Part shown: positions 45,403-57,047 of the stretch, piece after piece | How positions within the stretch are numbered: the stretch's first letter is position 1 | How the letters are laid out: every line of letters starts with the position of its first letter | Source: Hymenopellis radicata | Taxonomy: Eukaryota > Basidiomycota > Agaricomycetes > Agaricales > Physalacriaceae | Assembly (NCBI GenBank): GCA_015501595.1 | Contig: JADNRX010000011.1 | Coordinates: forward strand, 62,001-126,000 | Direction: 5' to 3' | DNA length: 64,000 nucleotides | Notes under the pieces: model-generated | Told to the model about the DNA's origin: nothing | The model's database searches: none | What the model saw: only the letters and a program-made list of their open reading frames with translations | Translations under genes and position numbers: made by a program

Positions 45403-45849
45403 ATGTCCGAGCCTAACTCTCGTTCATCCTCACCCGCGGCGCTTCCCCTTCCGCGGCAGCAGCAAGCGTCACGCTCGAACCGCACCGCCCGCAGCATGTC
45501 GCGCAGCTCTGAGAGCGTCGATCCTCCTCCTCAGCGGAGACGCCGACGTGGTGGTAATCAAGGAGGTCCCCCCGAGGGCCTCACGAATACTGGTCAACTT
45601 CTGCAGAATCCAGGTGGTACCGTAGGCGGCCTTGTCGGCGGACTTGGGCAGACCGCGGGAGGATTGACAAATGCAGCAGGAGGAGGCAGCGAAAAGAAGG
45701 ACACCTTGAAGCTTCGGTGAGCGCTTTCGCTTTGTATGTCCACTGATATCGAGCTGATACTTGGGGCACACAGGCTGGACTTGAACCTTGACGTCGAGGT
45801 GACTATCAAGGCCAAGGTCCACGGCGACGTTACGCTTTCACTTCTGTAA
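45403..45849 (+). CDS. small conserved protein with a Gly-rich repeat region
   Basis: Two exons give about 129 residues. The N-terminus is Ser/Arg-rich (MSEPNSRSSSPAALPLP, RTARSMSRSSESVD) with a basic RRRRRGG patch, followed by Gly-rich repeats (GGTVGGLVGGLGQTAGG). After a 59-nt GTGAGC...CACAG intron the end is LDLNLDVEVTIKAKVHGDV, an alternating beta-like motif that I associate with short fungal proteins of unknown role. The RS-like part may be phosphorylated; function is unknown. The frame and intron are clean. Confidence 0.65.
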
Positions 45850-46221
45850 GCAGTCATTTGTTTCCTTCGTGTTGTCGGCTATATCAAGCTCATGAGTCAG
45901 TGACTGATGCCTCCAGTGGATGAAGTCGTCCGCGAAGACACGATTCTAGGTTGGTCAAGCGCCGTTCTTCAGTCGTCGAGCAAGTGCTTAGAAGTCTTTT
46001 TTTTCAGCGAAGTATGATCGGACTAGTAGAGTGGAACGCAGACACGGGATTATTCACGACCGTTATGACATTGAAGTCGTGTACTTTTGCCAGAGAACGA
46101 TCCTGCCTTGATTAGTGTAATACTTGAAATGGAGATCACCTGCCCAAGTTCGTGAGTGTCAGGAAGAGGAAGGAAGCCGACGGCAAACAGGGCCAATCAA
46201 AATCACTCGTTACTTCCGACC

Positions 46222-46565
46222 ATGTCAAGAATTACTGACGAGCAGAGGGCTATGCTCAAAGGTAGCCCGCCCTTCGCACACCATTATTCGGACTCTCATA
46301 ACACATATTCTGCCAGCCAAACTCGAAGCACAGGACCACCACATCCGCGAGTCCTGGGTGCGGGCAATGGAGGCCCGGCTCGTGCGCGACGAGCTCGAGA
46401 AGTGTCAAAAGTCGGAGGGCGTCAATTCGTACGAGAACTGCAGGTGGCTTGCAGAGAAATACGCGGCGATGTTGAAGACCCACAAGGTATGTGGCAGTGA
46501 ACTATTCAACCCTACACTCGTTGACCACCGTGTAGGTTCAGGGATATAAGATCATAGATGTCTGA
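46222..46565 (+). CDS. NADH:ubiquinone oxidoreductase 12 kDa subunit, NDUFB10-like
   Basis: Three exons (46222-46261, 46317-46486, 46536-46565) give 79 residues. The sequence MSRITDEQRAMLKA joins KLEAQDHHIRESWVRAMEARL, then CQKSEGVNSYENCRWLAEKY and the end VQGYKIIDV. The WVRAMEARLVRDEL and NSYENCRWL motifs are characteristic of the NDUFB10/PDSW-type accessory subunit of mitochondrial complex I. The two Cys residues frame a 12-residue loop, as in the intermembrane-space members. Phases match at both introns. No upstream mitochondrial presequence is evident, which is normal for this subunit. It converges on the ThuA-like gene, with 185 bp between stops. Confidence 0.85.
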
Positions 46566-46750
46566 AGATGTATCCATGCGCGAATTCACTGTTTTCTGAG
46601 CGAGTCTGAAATACCACAATGTGCAAGAACTCTACTGGAAGTACAAGGAAACTACGACCATAGACATCGCACAATACCACACCGGCCACACAGAAACAGT
46701 TAGTCTTCAATCTTCCGTGAATATTTGAACTGTTCATGGAGGAACTAAAC

Positions 46751-47984
46751 TTACGCAGAATCATGCTCATTACCATCAGACGTCTGTGAGCTATTAGTCG
46801 ATGAATTATTCCCGGCAGCTACCGTGACGCCATTCCCAACGACTGCACTATCATTGAAGGCCTTGGTCGTATTTGCTAGCAATGTCCATTGAATCCCACC
46901 AAGGACATGGCTCATGAACGTGTCGTCCTAGAGCGCGTCAGAGACCACGCTTGGTTTTCTGGATTCACTCGCCTGCCATGTCTCGTTCAGATGACCTAAA
47001 GCAGTATAAAAGCTACGGCCCGCCGTTCCCCCGCTTTGAACTCCTGCCCCATGCTCTTGATACCATGCTACAGACTGAGCACAAATCCCGGAAACATGGG
47101 CGTGTTACCAACTCACCTATTGGATGTGGACTTCCCTGGTCGTACTGCCGCGTCCCATCGTCTGTTGTTTCTCGTGAAATTAACATCAACATATGACTGT
47201 ACTTTTCTCACCGGTGTAGGTGGATTCGTTGACGGTCAGTACAACGACTGCTCCCACATCTCGTGGATCTGATTTGAAGTTGTACCTACGCAGGTTCCAT
47301 ATCAGTCTCTTTCAGGGCGAAGCATCAGCTCGTACATCTCGTCTTGCACAGGCCATTCCGTGGGCAGTTTTTGAGTGCTTGGATGAGAGTCGTCGAGCAC
47401 AAGGATTGTCTTAAAGGTCATTAATAAAGCTCAAACGCGTCAAAGGATTGTTTCCTCACCGCGTTTTGTAACTCGGGATGGTAATCAAAGTAAGCGCCTT
47501 ATAATCGCCGTCAGCATGCTGGAGAAGACTCCAATAACAGACGAACCCAACTCCTGGCCGTAGAATGCCGTCGTGTTGAGGGTATCCGAGGCGGCATGAA
47601 TGCCAATGAAGTTTCCACCTAGGTTCAGATATTTTTGGAAAGCCGTTTTGCCTGCATCGTCCAGTACTGTCCAGGACGGACATGTCAGCCAATTACATAT
47701 CATCATACCTCACGACACCCGGACATACCGTCCCCCGTTGTGCTCAGAAATAGGACGGCGTCGTAAGCCGAGAGCGTTTCATCGTTAAACATGTTCTGAT
47801 CCTCCGTGTTGTCGATTTCCACATCAATACTCGACGAGCGTGCTTTCAGTGCTTCCACAGCAGTGGGGATGGAGTCATGTCGAAAGTTTAGTGTCCTGGT
47901 GTAGACGAGTATCTTGGCTAACGAAGCAGCCAAGGAAAGGTGCGCCGATGCCAGTAGAATGAGTGGAATGCATTTGGGCCACAT
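46751..47984 (-). CDS. ThuA-like domain secreted protein
   Basis: Start MWPKCIPLILLASAHLSLAA is a signal peptide; an in-frame Met 22 codons upstream is less likely. The ThuA-like (trehalose utilisation, GATase-1-like) fold follows in pieces: LVYTRTLNFRHDSIPTAVEAL, AYDAVLFLSTTGDG, FQKYLNLGGNFIGIHAASD, FDYHPELQN, VLDDSHPSTQKLPTEWP, DEMYNFKSDPRDVGAVV, DGTRQYDQGSPHPIAWYQEH and AGRSFYTALGHLNETWQ. The last intron (46972-46928) starts with GC instead of GT and is needed to continue to DDTFMSHVLGGIQW. The end is Ser/Asn-rich. Secreted ThuA proteins of fungi lack a proven substrate; sugar metabolism is suggested only by the family name. Otherwise the gene is intact. Confidence 0.8.
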
Positions 47985-48450
47985 GAGAGAAAACAAGAAA
48001 GAGTATGTGAAAGAAGGTGAAAGAGTGGGGGATGGAAATAGCGCATGCAAATTCGAACCTGAGAAATTGCTCTGGGTATGAGTCAGCCTGATGACCCTAC
48101 ATCCGAATAGAAGTCTTCTAACGTTAAACGAAGCTCATTATAGCGTGCAGTCAAGCTAGTCAAGCGCCATCAAGTCGACGACTAAAACTGCAATAGCAAC
48201 ATCCGCGTCGCATCATGCATCAGGTCTAGCCGAACTGCAATAGAATTCCTATAGATCTTCTCGACGGTAGGTCGGGCGTCTGCTCGGTCGAACTGGAGAG
48301 TATGGATCAGACCTTGCGATGTATGTATATCAGAGGTCAGAAGCTTGAATTGACGCAGCAGTTAGATCGACCTGGAAATGCTTCCATTGTCCACAAATCA
48401 TAAGATGATAGAGAATACAGGGAGCTATCCTTTTTGGGTTCAGCCAGCAA
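47985..48450. other. intergenic region
   Basis: 5' flank of the ThuA-like gene. No gene is supported. Confidence 0.4.
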
Positions 48451-49551
48451 TCACTTCTTGGCTTTGCGCTTTCTGCCCTCTCCGCCGCTGGTTTCTGCGC
48501 CGCTGAGTTCATCACCGCTGCTAAGGGCGCCGCTCTTCTTCGCCTTCGACTTGCGGATGTGGTGGTCGGGGATCCATTCGTCTTGGTATCCACTTGCGCC
48601 AGTCGCGGTGGCGGTCCCTACGGGGGCGCTGACGTCCGCGCGTTTAGCCTTCTTGGACTGGGGAACGAAGGAGAGGAAGGTGATGTAACCAACTCCACCG
48701 AAGATAGCAAGAACCATAAGGTAGGTCGTGATCCTGGGGGAGGTCATTAGAACAAGCATGATCAAAGGGGTGATATCTCACATCTTGAAATCGAAAATAG
48801 AGACCTCGGGCTCGACAATGGTGATAATGGAGTCGTAGGCCGATACGGAGTATTTCTCGCCCTGAGGTGGCATGAGCATAGAACACTCGACGACACGATC
48901 GAATACAGACCTCAGACTCGTGCTCCATCCAAATGTTGAGGCGTAAGTCACCCGGCTATGATATGTTCATTAAGATTGCGTGTCGAGTGAAGGAGGGGAC
49001 ATGGCTACCTTGAACCTGAATTACAGGTAAGCACTTGGTTGAATGGCGGAAGTAGAATACTCACTCGCTGTAGAACGTGTACGGTAGCTGAAGCTTGACT
49101 CCTTGAATTAAAGTAATTCCGTAGGGCGCGGTTGTCAACTATACAGTGTGAGCGAACGTCTTGGACAGAAGAAAGGGAATGCATACGTTCTTGATTAACG
49201 CGTTCGACTCTGCGTGGTGAATGGATCCGGCCATGTTCAAAAGAGTGACATTCTTGTCCGACTTGTTTTCAATGTTGAGTAAGAGCAAGTTCTTTTCGCC
49301 ATTCACGACGTCTTGAGCAGCATGAGAATTGGGGTGGCGTGGAATAATAGCAAGACATACGGCCGAATGGGTTGGACTCGGGCCACGAAGCAACAACAAG
49401 GATTTCAGGCTCAGCAGGTGCATCTTCCGCGGGGGCTACAAGAAGAGAATCGTAATGAACACTCGTGTTAGACCTTGAACAGGAAAGACGCACAAGACAC
49501 GACGACATTGACGAGGAAGACGAGCGACGCAAGAAAAGCAGAGAAACGCAT
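48451..49551 (-). CDS. translocon-associated protein alpha-like / Irc22 homologue (ER membrane)
   Basis: The first exon encodes a signal peptide MRFSAFLASLVFLVNVVVSC; splicing joins APAEDAPAEPEILVVASWPE. The lumenal TRAP-alpha domain follows: NGEKNLLLLNIENKSDKNV, LLNMAGSIHH, TAPYGITLIQGVKLQLPYTF and DLRLNIWMEHESE with GEKYSVSAYDSIITIVEPE. A single membrane span (TYLMVLAIFGGVGYITFLSF) leads to a basic cytosolic tail rich in Lys and Ser (HHIRKSKAKKSG, EGRKRKAKK). This is the topology of SSR-alpha, which sits beside the Sec61 channel, and of the yeast homologue Irc22. All introns are short with GT and AG ends. Confidence 0.85.
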
Positions 49552-49784
49552 GACGGATGACCGGTAAACCGAGAAAGCTGTTGTGCTCGACGACAACGAC
49601 AACGATAACGGTGAAGGAGATGAAGGTTGTGTTGAGCAATCGAAATAATTGCCACGTCCCGATACGGTGTCGGCCGGTCTACTCCGGAAACATACCATAC
49701 GAGGAAGGTGCTCACCTTCCGCTTGCGGCATCGATCATCTTTTGCAAATATTTCGGTTTTCAAGCTTGAATCCACCTCGCCACC

Positions 49785-51060
49785 ATGCAAAGCGACGACG
49801 TGATCTGGTCTGTCATTAACACTCAGTTCTGCTCTTACAAAGTCAAGTAAGATGCCTTTTTACGCTCCGCGTGCATCTCCTAACAAATCACTCAGAACAA
49901 CCACCCAAAATTTCTGCCGAAATGAATACAATGTAACAGGTCTCTGCAACAGACAGTCTTGCCCGCTCGCCAACTCTAGATATGCCACCATACGCGAAAA
50001 AGAGGGTCCGTATGACTGACTACCAAATCGACTGGCTTGTATTGACGGCATACAGGTGTCCTCTATCTCTATGTGAAGACTATAGAGCGCGCCCATACGC
50101 CTGCGCATATGTGGGAGAAGATAAAACTATCCAGCAACTATACCAAAGCATTGGAACAGGCGCGTTCTCACTATGCCTATTCAAGACTTCTCTAATCGTT
50201 CATTAGATCGACGCCGAACTAATACACTGGCCCAATTTCACCATTCACAAATGCAAACAGCGTCTCACGAAAATAACCCAATACCTCATCAAGATGAGGC
50301 GCTTACAGCTACGAGAACAGTACGTTCAACTACCTTGCACCGCGCATCAGCTCACAAGTTTCGTTAGGCCAAAACTAATCGGGGTCAAGAAAAAACTCGA
50401 TCGCCGTGAAGCTGTTCGCGAACGCAAGGCCCTCTCTGCTGCCCACCTCGAACGTTCCATCGAAAAGGAGCTCATCGAAAGATTGAAATCCAAGGCTTAC
50501 GGTGATGCACCTCTAAACGTCAACGAAAGTGTCTGGCAAGCTGTTCTGGATCGCGAAAAGAAGGGACAAACATCAGAGAAAGCCCTCGAGGACATGATGG
50601 ACGACGAAACTGACGAAGAGGACGAGGAAGAGCTCGAGGCCGAGATGGAGAACGAGTGGGACGACCGGGAGTTTGTCAGTGATATCAGCGGGGACGAAGA
50701 TGAGGATGATGATGGGCTGAGTGATTTAGAAGAAGCTGCGGTGAGTGTTCTTGACTTGCTTTCTCTCGTACATCTGTTCTTATCGCTTTGCAGGATGAGG
50801 CGTCTGGCGATGAAGATGACGAGGACTCAGACTCAGACGATTCTCCCGAAAACGCGCCAAAATCATCACTCGGAAAGCGGAAAATGCCTCCACCAACAAA
50901 ACCCGCTCGCAAGCGGCCAGACAAGAAGACAAAAAGTACGTTCAACGCGCGTTTCGTCTTCGATTACACGAGCTCATTCTTGTCTACAGAAGGTCCGCGG
51001 GTGGAGGTGGAGTACGAGCAAGAAATGGAGAGCGCGCCGTTCTCGATGGCCAACTGGTGA
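49785..51060 (+). CDS. MAK16: ribosome biogenesis protein Mak16
   Basis: A highly conserved nucleolar 60S-maturation factor. The start [20 protein letters not shown] joins [20 protein letters not shown] and [16 protein letters not shown]; the [20 protein letters not shown] run is the Mak16 zinc-like signature. Then come [38 protein letters not shown] and [20 protein letters not shown], with the conserved block [22 protein letters not shown]. The C-terminal part is very acidic ([16 protein letters not shown]) and then Lys-rich with [18 protein letters not shown]. The last exon ends [11 protein letters not shown]. At least six introns, all canonical. Expected to act in nucleolar pre-60S particles with Rpf1 and Nsa1. 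Confidence 0.95.
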
Positions 51061-51580
51061 CGAGCTACCACCAACCATGTGCTTCAGTATGTTTTGGTAT
51101 CACAGTTATACAGCGACAGCTTTTGCCTCGATCATTCATCACAATATCAATGCGTCGGCAAATGCTTGGACTTGAAACCGATTACTTGACTGAGGTGATG
51201 CCGTAGAACTAGAGGTGTGGATCAGACGTGGCCCAGAAAATTGAGCAATGAACTGTATGCATAAGTAGTGTATCAGTCGTACATATTGATTGCTAGCTGG
51301 TGTTACACGTTGATAGGAAGATGAGAAAACGTAGACATGCACCTGAAGCCAAAAGTCATAAAAAGGAGTAAAAAGGATATACAAAACCGAATAACGAAGG
51401 AGAGTGGACTATATATATGGGAGGATGCCTTGATAATTATAGTGAAATTGAGCAGAGTACTCATGCCTTTTCTATGCGATCTCGATTTCCGCCGTGGGTA
51501 TCTATCGAATACATACCACAGAGTCGGTAATAGGAGGATCTCGCGACAGCGAAAGAGCAACTGCCGCGAACGAAGCAATG
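51061..51580. other. intergenic region between convergent genes
   Basis: The stops of MAK16 and the LAMMER kinase face each other over about 520 bp. No gene or repeat is recognised. Confidence 0.5.
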
Positions 51581-53544
51581 CTATATCTCTTCCGGTATGT
51601 TCAGAGAAAAGTAGGGATGGTTTAGCGCTTCCCGGACTGTAATACGCTGATTAGGATCAAAAGCAAGGAGCTTCTGTACCAGGTTCAGAAACTGTATATT
51701 GGCCCGGTCAGTCTGCGGTATGACATCCTGTGAAAGCTGAGTAAGGCGAACGTCCGCAACAACGGGAGTTGAGTACTGACCGCAAGTGCTCTGGTGGAGC
51801 GAACATCCTTTTTACTCTGCCGGTGGCTTTAGGTTTCGGCCAGTCCAATTTGCATCCCTCTTTGAAGAACTCTGGTTTCGTGCGGGCGCCTAATCGGGCG
51901 AATCGCTCGGCATCTTGCCCATGACCGCCTCCATCATGGCTAGGTGCTCCAAGTTGTCATGAGTCTGAAAGAGGGCAATGCCGGTGAAGAACTCGACCAG
52001 AATACACCCAAGGGAGTATGCATCGCAAGGATAGGACCAGCCCAGTCCTAAAGAGGAAGATTAGCATTCTGTCAATCTGGGATAAAGAATCACGGACCTA
52101 GAATAATTTCTGGTGCCCGGTAATGACGTGTGGAAACGACCGTTGAGTGATACTCAGACTCAAAGGTGGCCGAGCCGAAGTCAATAAGACGAATGTCTGT
52201 TGATTGTAAAATACGCTTGAGCTTCGGTGGGGCATTTCGCTGAGAACGGTCGGTGTCAATAACGGAACTAGAGAAGAAACGAAGAGCATACCTTTCCAGG
52301 AACAGGAACACTGGCGGTCTTGTAATCATTGTGAACAAGTAAGATGTTCTCTGGTTTCAAGTCGGTATGAACGAGCTTGAGATCATGTAAAACTGGTGAT
52401 GGGAGCTTAGTATTGATAACGAAGCCGTGAGGAAACTTACAGGCAACGCTCCCAAGCAGTTGGCGCGCAAATGATTGTATCTGGTGTCGCGGAAAGGGCG
52501 CAAAATCGTTATCCTTCAAAAAGTCGTACACACACATCCCCAGAAGTTCGGTCACTAAACATATGTGGTTTTTGTGATCAAACCAGTGCACTAGGTGAAC
52601 ACATTTGCTGGAAAGAGATGAGATGAGATGAGATACGGCATGGTGTACGTACTGGCGATTGAGGGGATCGCGTTCTTTCAGTCGTTGTAGCACACGCACT
52701 TCGATTTTGCTGGCGTCGCGGTACTTCTGGATGGCACGGATAATCTTGATGGCCACTCTTGTGTTGGTCTCTGTGTCTATGGCTTCGACGACCTTGCCGA
52801 AGGTTCCTTGGCCGAGTAGTTTTACGGTGCGATCTGTGGCCAAGGATCAGGGTACGACCACGACGATCGGAAAAGGACTCACAGCGCCGGTGGATCAGGT
52901 CATTAGGGACAATGATATAGTGCCCTTCCTTGTCGTCGCAAGAAACTGCGCTCTTGGAGTTCTGGGAGTGAAAAAAACACCATTAACACGTCATGTTAAG
53001 AAAGGTTTCGATTGGAACAACTTACATCGTCAGACGTGGCAACGGTCCTGCTGTCCCATGCCTTGGACTGAGAAGAGGGTACAGCATGATGGGTGCTCAA
53101 AAGAGGCTTCTTTCCAGGTAGCGCACGGACCTCCTCATGGTCCCGTTTCCGTTTCTTGGCTGGGGGAGCCAGTATGGTAGACGATGAACTCGCCGATAGT
53201 GCTTGTGCCTCGGCAGCAGCTCGTGCCCGTGTGCGAATAGGTGCAGAATATAGCGGCGGCTGGTAGGATGCAGAATAACCGCCGTTGAGGGAGGCGGCGG
53301 GCGACATGGTTGGTGGAGGTGTATCCTCGATGATGATAACGTCGCGGAGACGACCGTCATTGTCGACCTCCTGGACTTCGCTATAGCTGATGGTGACCTG
53401 TTGCGCACGTTTTCGCTTGCGAGTGCCCACTGGCGGCGTAGGCAGGATACTGGGACCCGCAGTGGACGAACTGACGCCATTGGGTGGCTGGCGTGAATAC
53501 TGTGAGAGCATCTGCGGCTGCATCGAGTGCACGGCAGCCTGCAT
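51581..53544 (-). CDS. LAMMER (CLK-type) dual-specificity protein kinase, two apparent base deletions
   Basis: The N-terminal 170 residues are low-complexity with nuclear-type basic patches ([20 protein letters not shown]). The kinase domain has [46 protein letters not shown], the DFG motif [27 protein letters not shown] and the name-giving [20 protein letters not shown] kinases phosphorylate SR proteins and regulate splicing. The reading frame breaks twice near the end: at 51907/51908 (GKMP to [14 protein letters not shown], one G missing) and in the A5 run at 51809-51813 (GRV to [10 protein letters not shown], one A missing). Adding one base at each site restores conserved sequence to the end at LNIPEEI. 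Both are homopolymer positions, so sequencing error is likely. The start at 53544 is the first ATG in frame after a stop. Confidence 0.85.
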
Positions 53545-54261
53545 CGTCTGTACGGTGGTGAACGACGTGGTGGTAACGGTGAGAGTGGGCGTCAGCACTC
53601 CGAGCACCGATACAAGTAATCTGCTCGGAATGTACCCTGTTTGTCACCAGGCAAGTCGAACCAAACAACGTGTGGCTTTAGCTCCTACAGCCACTTGTTC
53701 CCAGCACTGCTCCTTCCTTTTCTAGTCTATATCGACGCTGTATACTGTAGACTATCTAGCAGGACGTGTTTTTCTTTAATTTTTCTGTTTTCTGCGGTCC
53801 ACTGCTTGCTAGAACCTGCCGGTACAGCTTTCCTGCCCGGTCTAGGCAGCACGCGCCGTCTGCCGGCTTTTGGCATTCTCTCCAACGCCTACGCACCACC
53901 CTTCACCGTGCGCCAACGTCACCTTTTGAATGACATCGATAGCGTGGATATCCGCCCATCAGTGTCTGACTCTCCCGGCTGTGCTGTAGCTGCCCATTAC
54001 CACGTAACTCGCCGTGCTCTCTTTCATTTACGGTGCGCTCCGCAGACCCCCGGCTCTCTATATCGATAGCCAGGGCAAAGGGACCGCGCTTCCCCTTGAA
54101 GACACGTTTGAAATCGAGATGAGGTAGAATCCGTCCGATCCAGGCAATGCGCCACCGGCTCAGTTGGTGACTCTAATACCTGGCTACACCGAGCTACATT
54201 CATGCGTCCTGAACTATGTTACAACAAACTATGGTACAGTTTTTCTTTGGCTGGTACAGAT
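53545..54261. other. intergenic region
   Basis: 5' flank of the kinase gene and 3' flank of the AIF-like gene. A plus-strand ORF at 53641-54069 has no family features and is not called. Confidence 0.45.
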
Positions 54262-56760
54262 TTACACGGAAACCGTTTGCTGGGCAGCTACCGAATTTTG
54301 ACTCGAAATGTCAATCGATAATGGGTCCTGCACAAAAATTGGTCAGGATGGGACGACACACGGGACCAATGGGAACATACCAGGCCTCCTCGGAGTTCCT
54401 CAGGCGAAGGCATAATCCCCAATCTCAACAATTGGGCACACTTGCTCATCACAGGGTCATTTTGCATGCTGCGAACAATGGTTATCAGGAGGCTCATATA
54501 ATTTCGGGCGTCCACACCTTGCGATGGCGATGACACGATTGTTCTGGACATAATACGCGACAAACTGATGTGGACCGTGTCAGACAAAACCCTGTGGTCC
54601 GACACAAACATTTACCTTGAGCTTTTCTGCATCACCGGTAATGATGACATCTTCAAAGCCGACACCGTAGCCGCAATAGCGCAATTGCTGTCCCTCTGAC
54701 GTTGCGACCGGCTTAGTGATGTATAAAGCCCGGAACAAACAACTTACGCGCACTCCAAAAGACCGGCACTTTCTTGTACACTTTGGGAATGCCGGCAATG
54801 GACTGGCCAAGCGCGCGTCCTTGGTTTGATGCAACCTGGAAAACGAGTTGGAGAACGGCCTGAGACAATAGCTGTTAATCTTACATTCCAGTGCTCGATT
54901 CTTGCGTAACCCTGCCCAGCAAAAAGTGGTGGTGAAGCAATGTCCCCTGCAGCATTGGTAAACAACGATTTTGCCTTCGAGACTGAGCACGAACCAATTG
55001 CGTACAAACCCTTGACCGTGTTGGGCACATTGAGCACCCTCATGTATTCGTCCACCTTTACGCCACCATCTTTCTCGAGCTCGACGTGGCCTTTGAGCAA
55101 CTCGGTTGCAGGGGCAACACCAACTCCCATAATGACAAAGTCGGCTGGTATGGTCTCGCCATTCACCACCACGCCGGTCGCTAGCTTGTCATTTTCTTCA
55201 CTGACCACGATCTTTTCGACCTTGACTTGCATGTGGAACTTGATCCCTTGAGACTCGTGGTACTTGGGTCAACGCCATGAGCTGAAGATGCATATCTCAA
55301 GGGAGCGATCGAACCTTCATGAGCGCCTGTCCAACTTCTTTTCCCAGGACGGCTTGGAACGGAACTTCTTCCATTCCAATAACGTCGATTGAAGCGAGTT
55401 CACGTTTACCCATAGCGACCGCGAGTTCCATGCTTATGAACGAGGTGCCGAGAAGCACTGCACGTTTGCCCTTTTGTGCAGCTACAGAGTGACGATGAGC
55501 CTTCATTCACGACGAGAGACCAGATACCGACCTGCATCTACTACCTTGGCGTCTTCGATGCCTCTGAATGTGTACACATTCTCGCAGTCTGCTCCAGGGA
55601 TAGGCAGACGACGAGGAGTGGATCCAGTTGCTAGTACCAACTTATCGTATGTTAGAGCATCCTTGCCGTCGATGACGACCTTTCTGTTAACCAGATCCAA
55701 AGACGTAACGGTCTATTTCAGAGTTAGCTAGACATTATTGAAGTAGATGATATCTTACGACGCCGGTGCGAAGGTTAGTGCCGAATTTAATCTTCATTTC
55801 AGCGGCACTTTTCCATTCCACCTTTGAGGCGTCAGTAATCAATGCCTTGCTTAGTTTGGTCCTGGACAAATAATCAACGAGAAGGAACCCGCTGAACCTA
55901 GCTAATGACTGACCTGTCAATGGGTGCATGCGGTTCTCGGGAGAGCATAGTGATTGGGTATTTATAACCATTCTAATTAACGTCAGAAAAGTAAATAGCT
56001 TGCAAGGCGTAAACCAGCTCACTTCTCGCAAACTTTCCATGACATGGAAGGCCCCGGCGCCGCCACCGACTATGATGACGCCTTTGCCGACAGCATCGAA
56101 GCCAGTAGTCGACAACTTCGGGGGACGGGACTTGTTTGCTGGAAGGGTGTATTCTGGATGGGCGGTTACATGTATCTTACCATCTGCCACGTGAGCTTTG
56201 AAAGAATGAATGCCAGCGGGGGCAGGTGCATCCTCTGAAGGTGACGTTCAGAACAGTGCATCACATAACTCTGCGGTAGCACCGTACCAATGTCACCGTT
56301 GCAGACGTTGAAACAGGCTGTCCAAAGTGCGTCAGGCTGTGTCAATGATGAACACGTTACACTATATACCTCCATGCCATGGACTAGATAAGCATTAGAC
56401 ATAGAGAAGGGCATGAATAATGGCGTAACTAACCAGGTAACCTGTCCATCGTGGCTAAGGACACCTTTGGCCAGCGGGGCACCATAGTGGGTGCAGAATG
56501 CGCTGGTTGCGTGTATTTGGTCGCCCAGTCGTGCGAGCAAAACCTTTCCTTGCTCAAAAGCAACTTCTTTCCTATTTCTGGTGTAAGAAGGGGACAATCT
56601 GCGTCTCTTCGGAGAAACGAGCACACATTTCGCCATCTTTGAGCTCAGACTCGTCCAAAACAGGAATCGACTTGGCGTGGGCCATTCTTCGTATGCTCTG
56701 GTAGGTATGGAGGCGAGTAAGACAAGCTGTGAAAGGCGATAAGGCAAGACGTAAAGACAT
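54262..56760 (-). CDS. Rieske-type apoptosis-inducing factor (AIFM3-like NAD(P)H oxidoreductase)
   Basis: The start at 56760 gives MSLRLALSPFTACLTRLHTY, basic and without acids, fitting a mitochondrial presequence; an alternative Met at 56685 begins MAHAKSIPVLDESEL. The Rieske domain has the first ligand pair in AFCTHYGAPLAKG and the second in CPWHGACFNV, created by splicing a 14-nt exon. The flavin domain follows: GVIIVGGGAGAFHVME (dinucleotide fold), DRTKLSKAL, LVLATGSTPRRLPIPG, the NAD-binding AVLLGTSFISMELAVAMG, VIMGVGVAPATELL and GLYAIGDIALF. The C-terminus has FVAYYVQNNRVIAIA and DPVMSKCAQLLRLGIMPSPEEL. The protein should transfer electrons from NAD(P)H via FAD to a 2Fe-2S centre. Many short introns; no disruption. 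Confidence 0.9.
56370..56383 (-). other. 14-nt microexon of the AIF-like gene
   Basis: TCCATGGCATGGAG lies between a TAG acceptor and a GTATAT donor. With its neighbours it creates CPWHGA, the second Rieske ligand pair. Confidence 0.8.
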
Positions 56761-57047
56761 TTCCAGGAAACCACCTACCAAGTTATAAGACAGTGTCCAA
56801 TAAGAGTGGCTGAATTGGTCAGCGACATCGCGATCAGTCGATGTCGTATTTACTTGCTGTTGTTGACATCCGCGGGTAACCGTCTTCTTTTCCCTGGTAC
56901 AAATTTAAAGGCGTGTTACCCGCGACAGTGCGAGAGATGCTCATCTCCGAGTCTCCTGTTCGTCTGCCCCGGGTGTCCGGTCCGGCTCACCCCAGTCACC
57001 GACGCGTCGCGTGCCATCACGTGAATGTCACTCTTTCCTTAACCACC
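56761..57047. promoter_or_regulatory. shared upstream region of the AIF-like and polymerase eta genes
   Basis: The two genes diverge with 287 bp between their start codons, so promoters overlap here. No clear TATA box was found. Confidence 0.4.

Noticed and set aside
53641..54069. A 142-codon plus-strand ORF next to the kinase gene
   Set aside because: No family motif, no splice logic and a composition unlike nearby genes.
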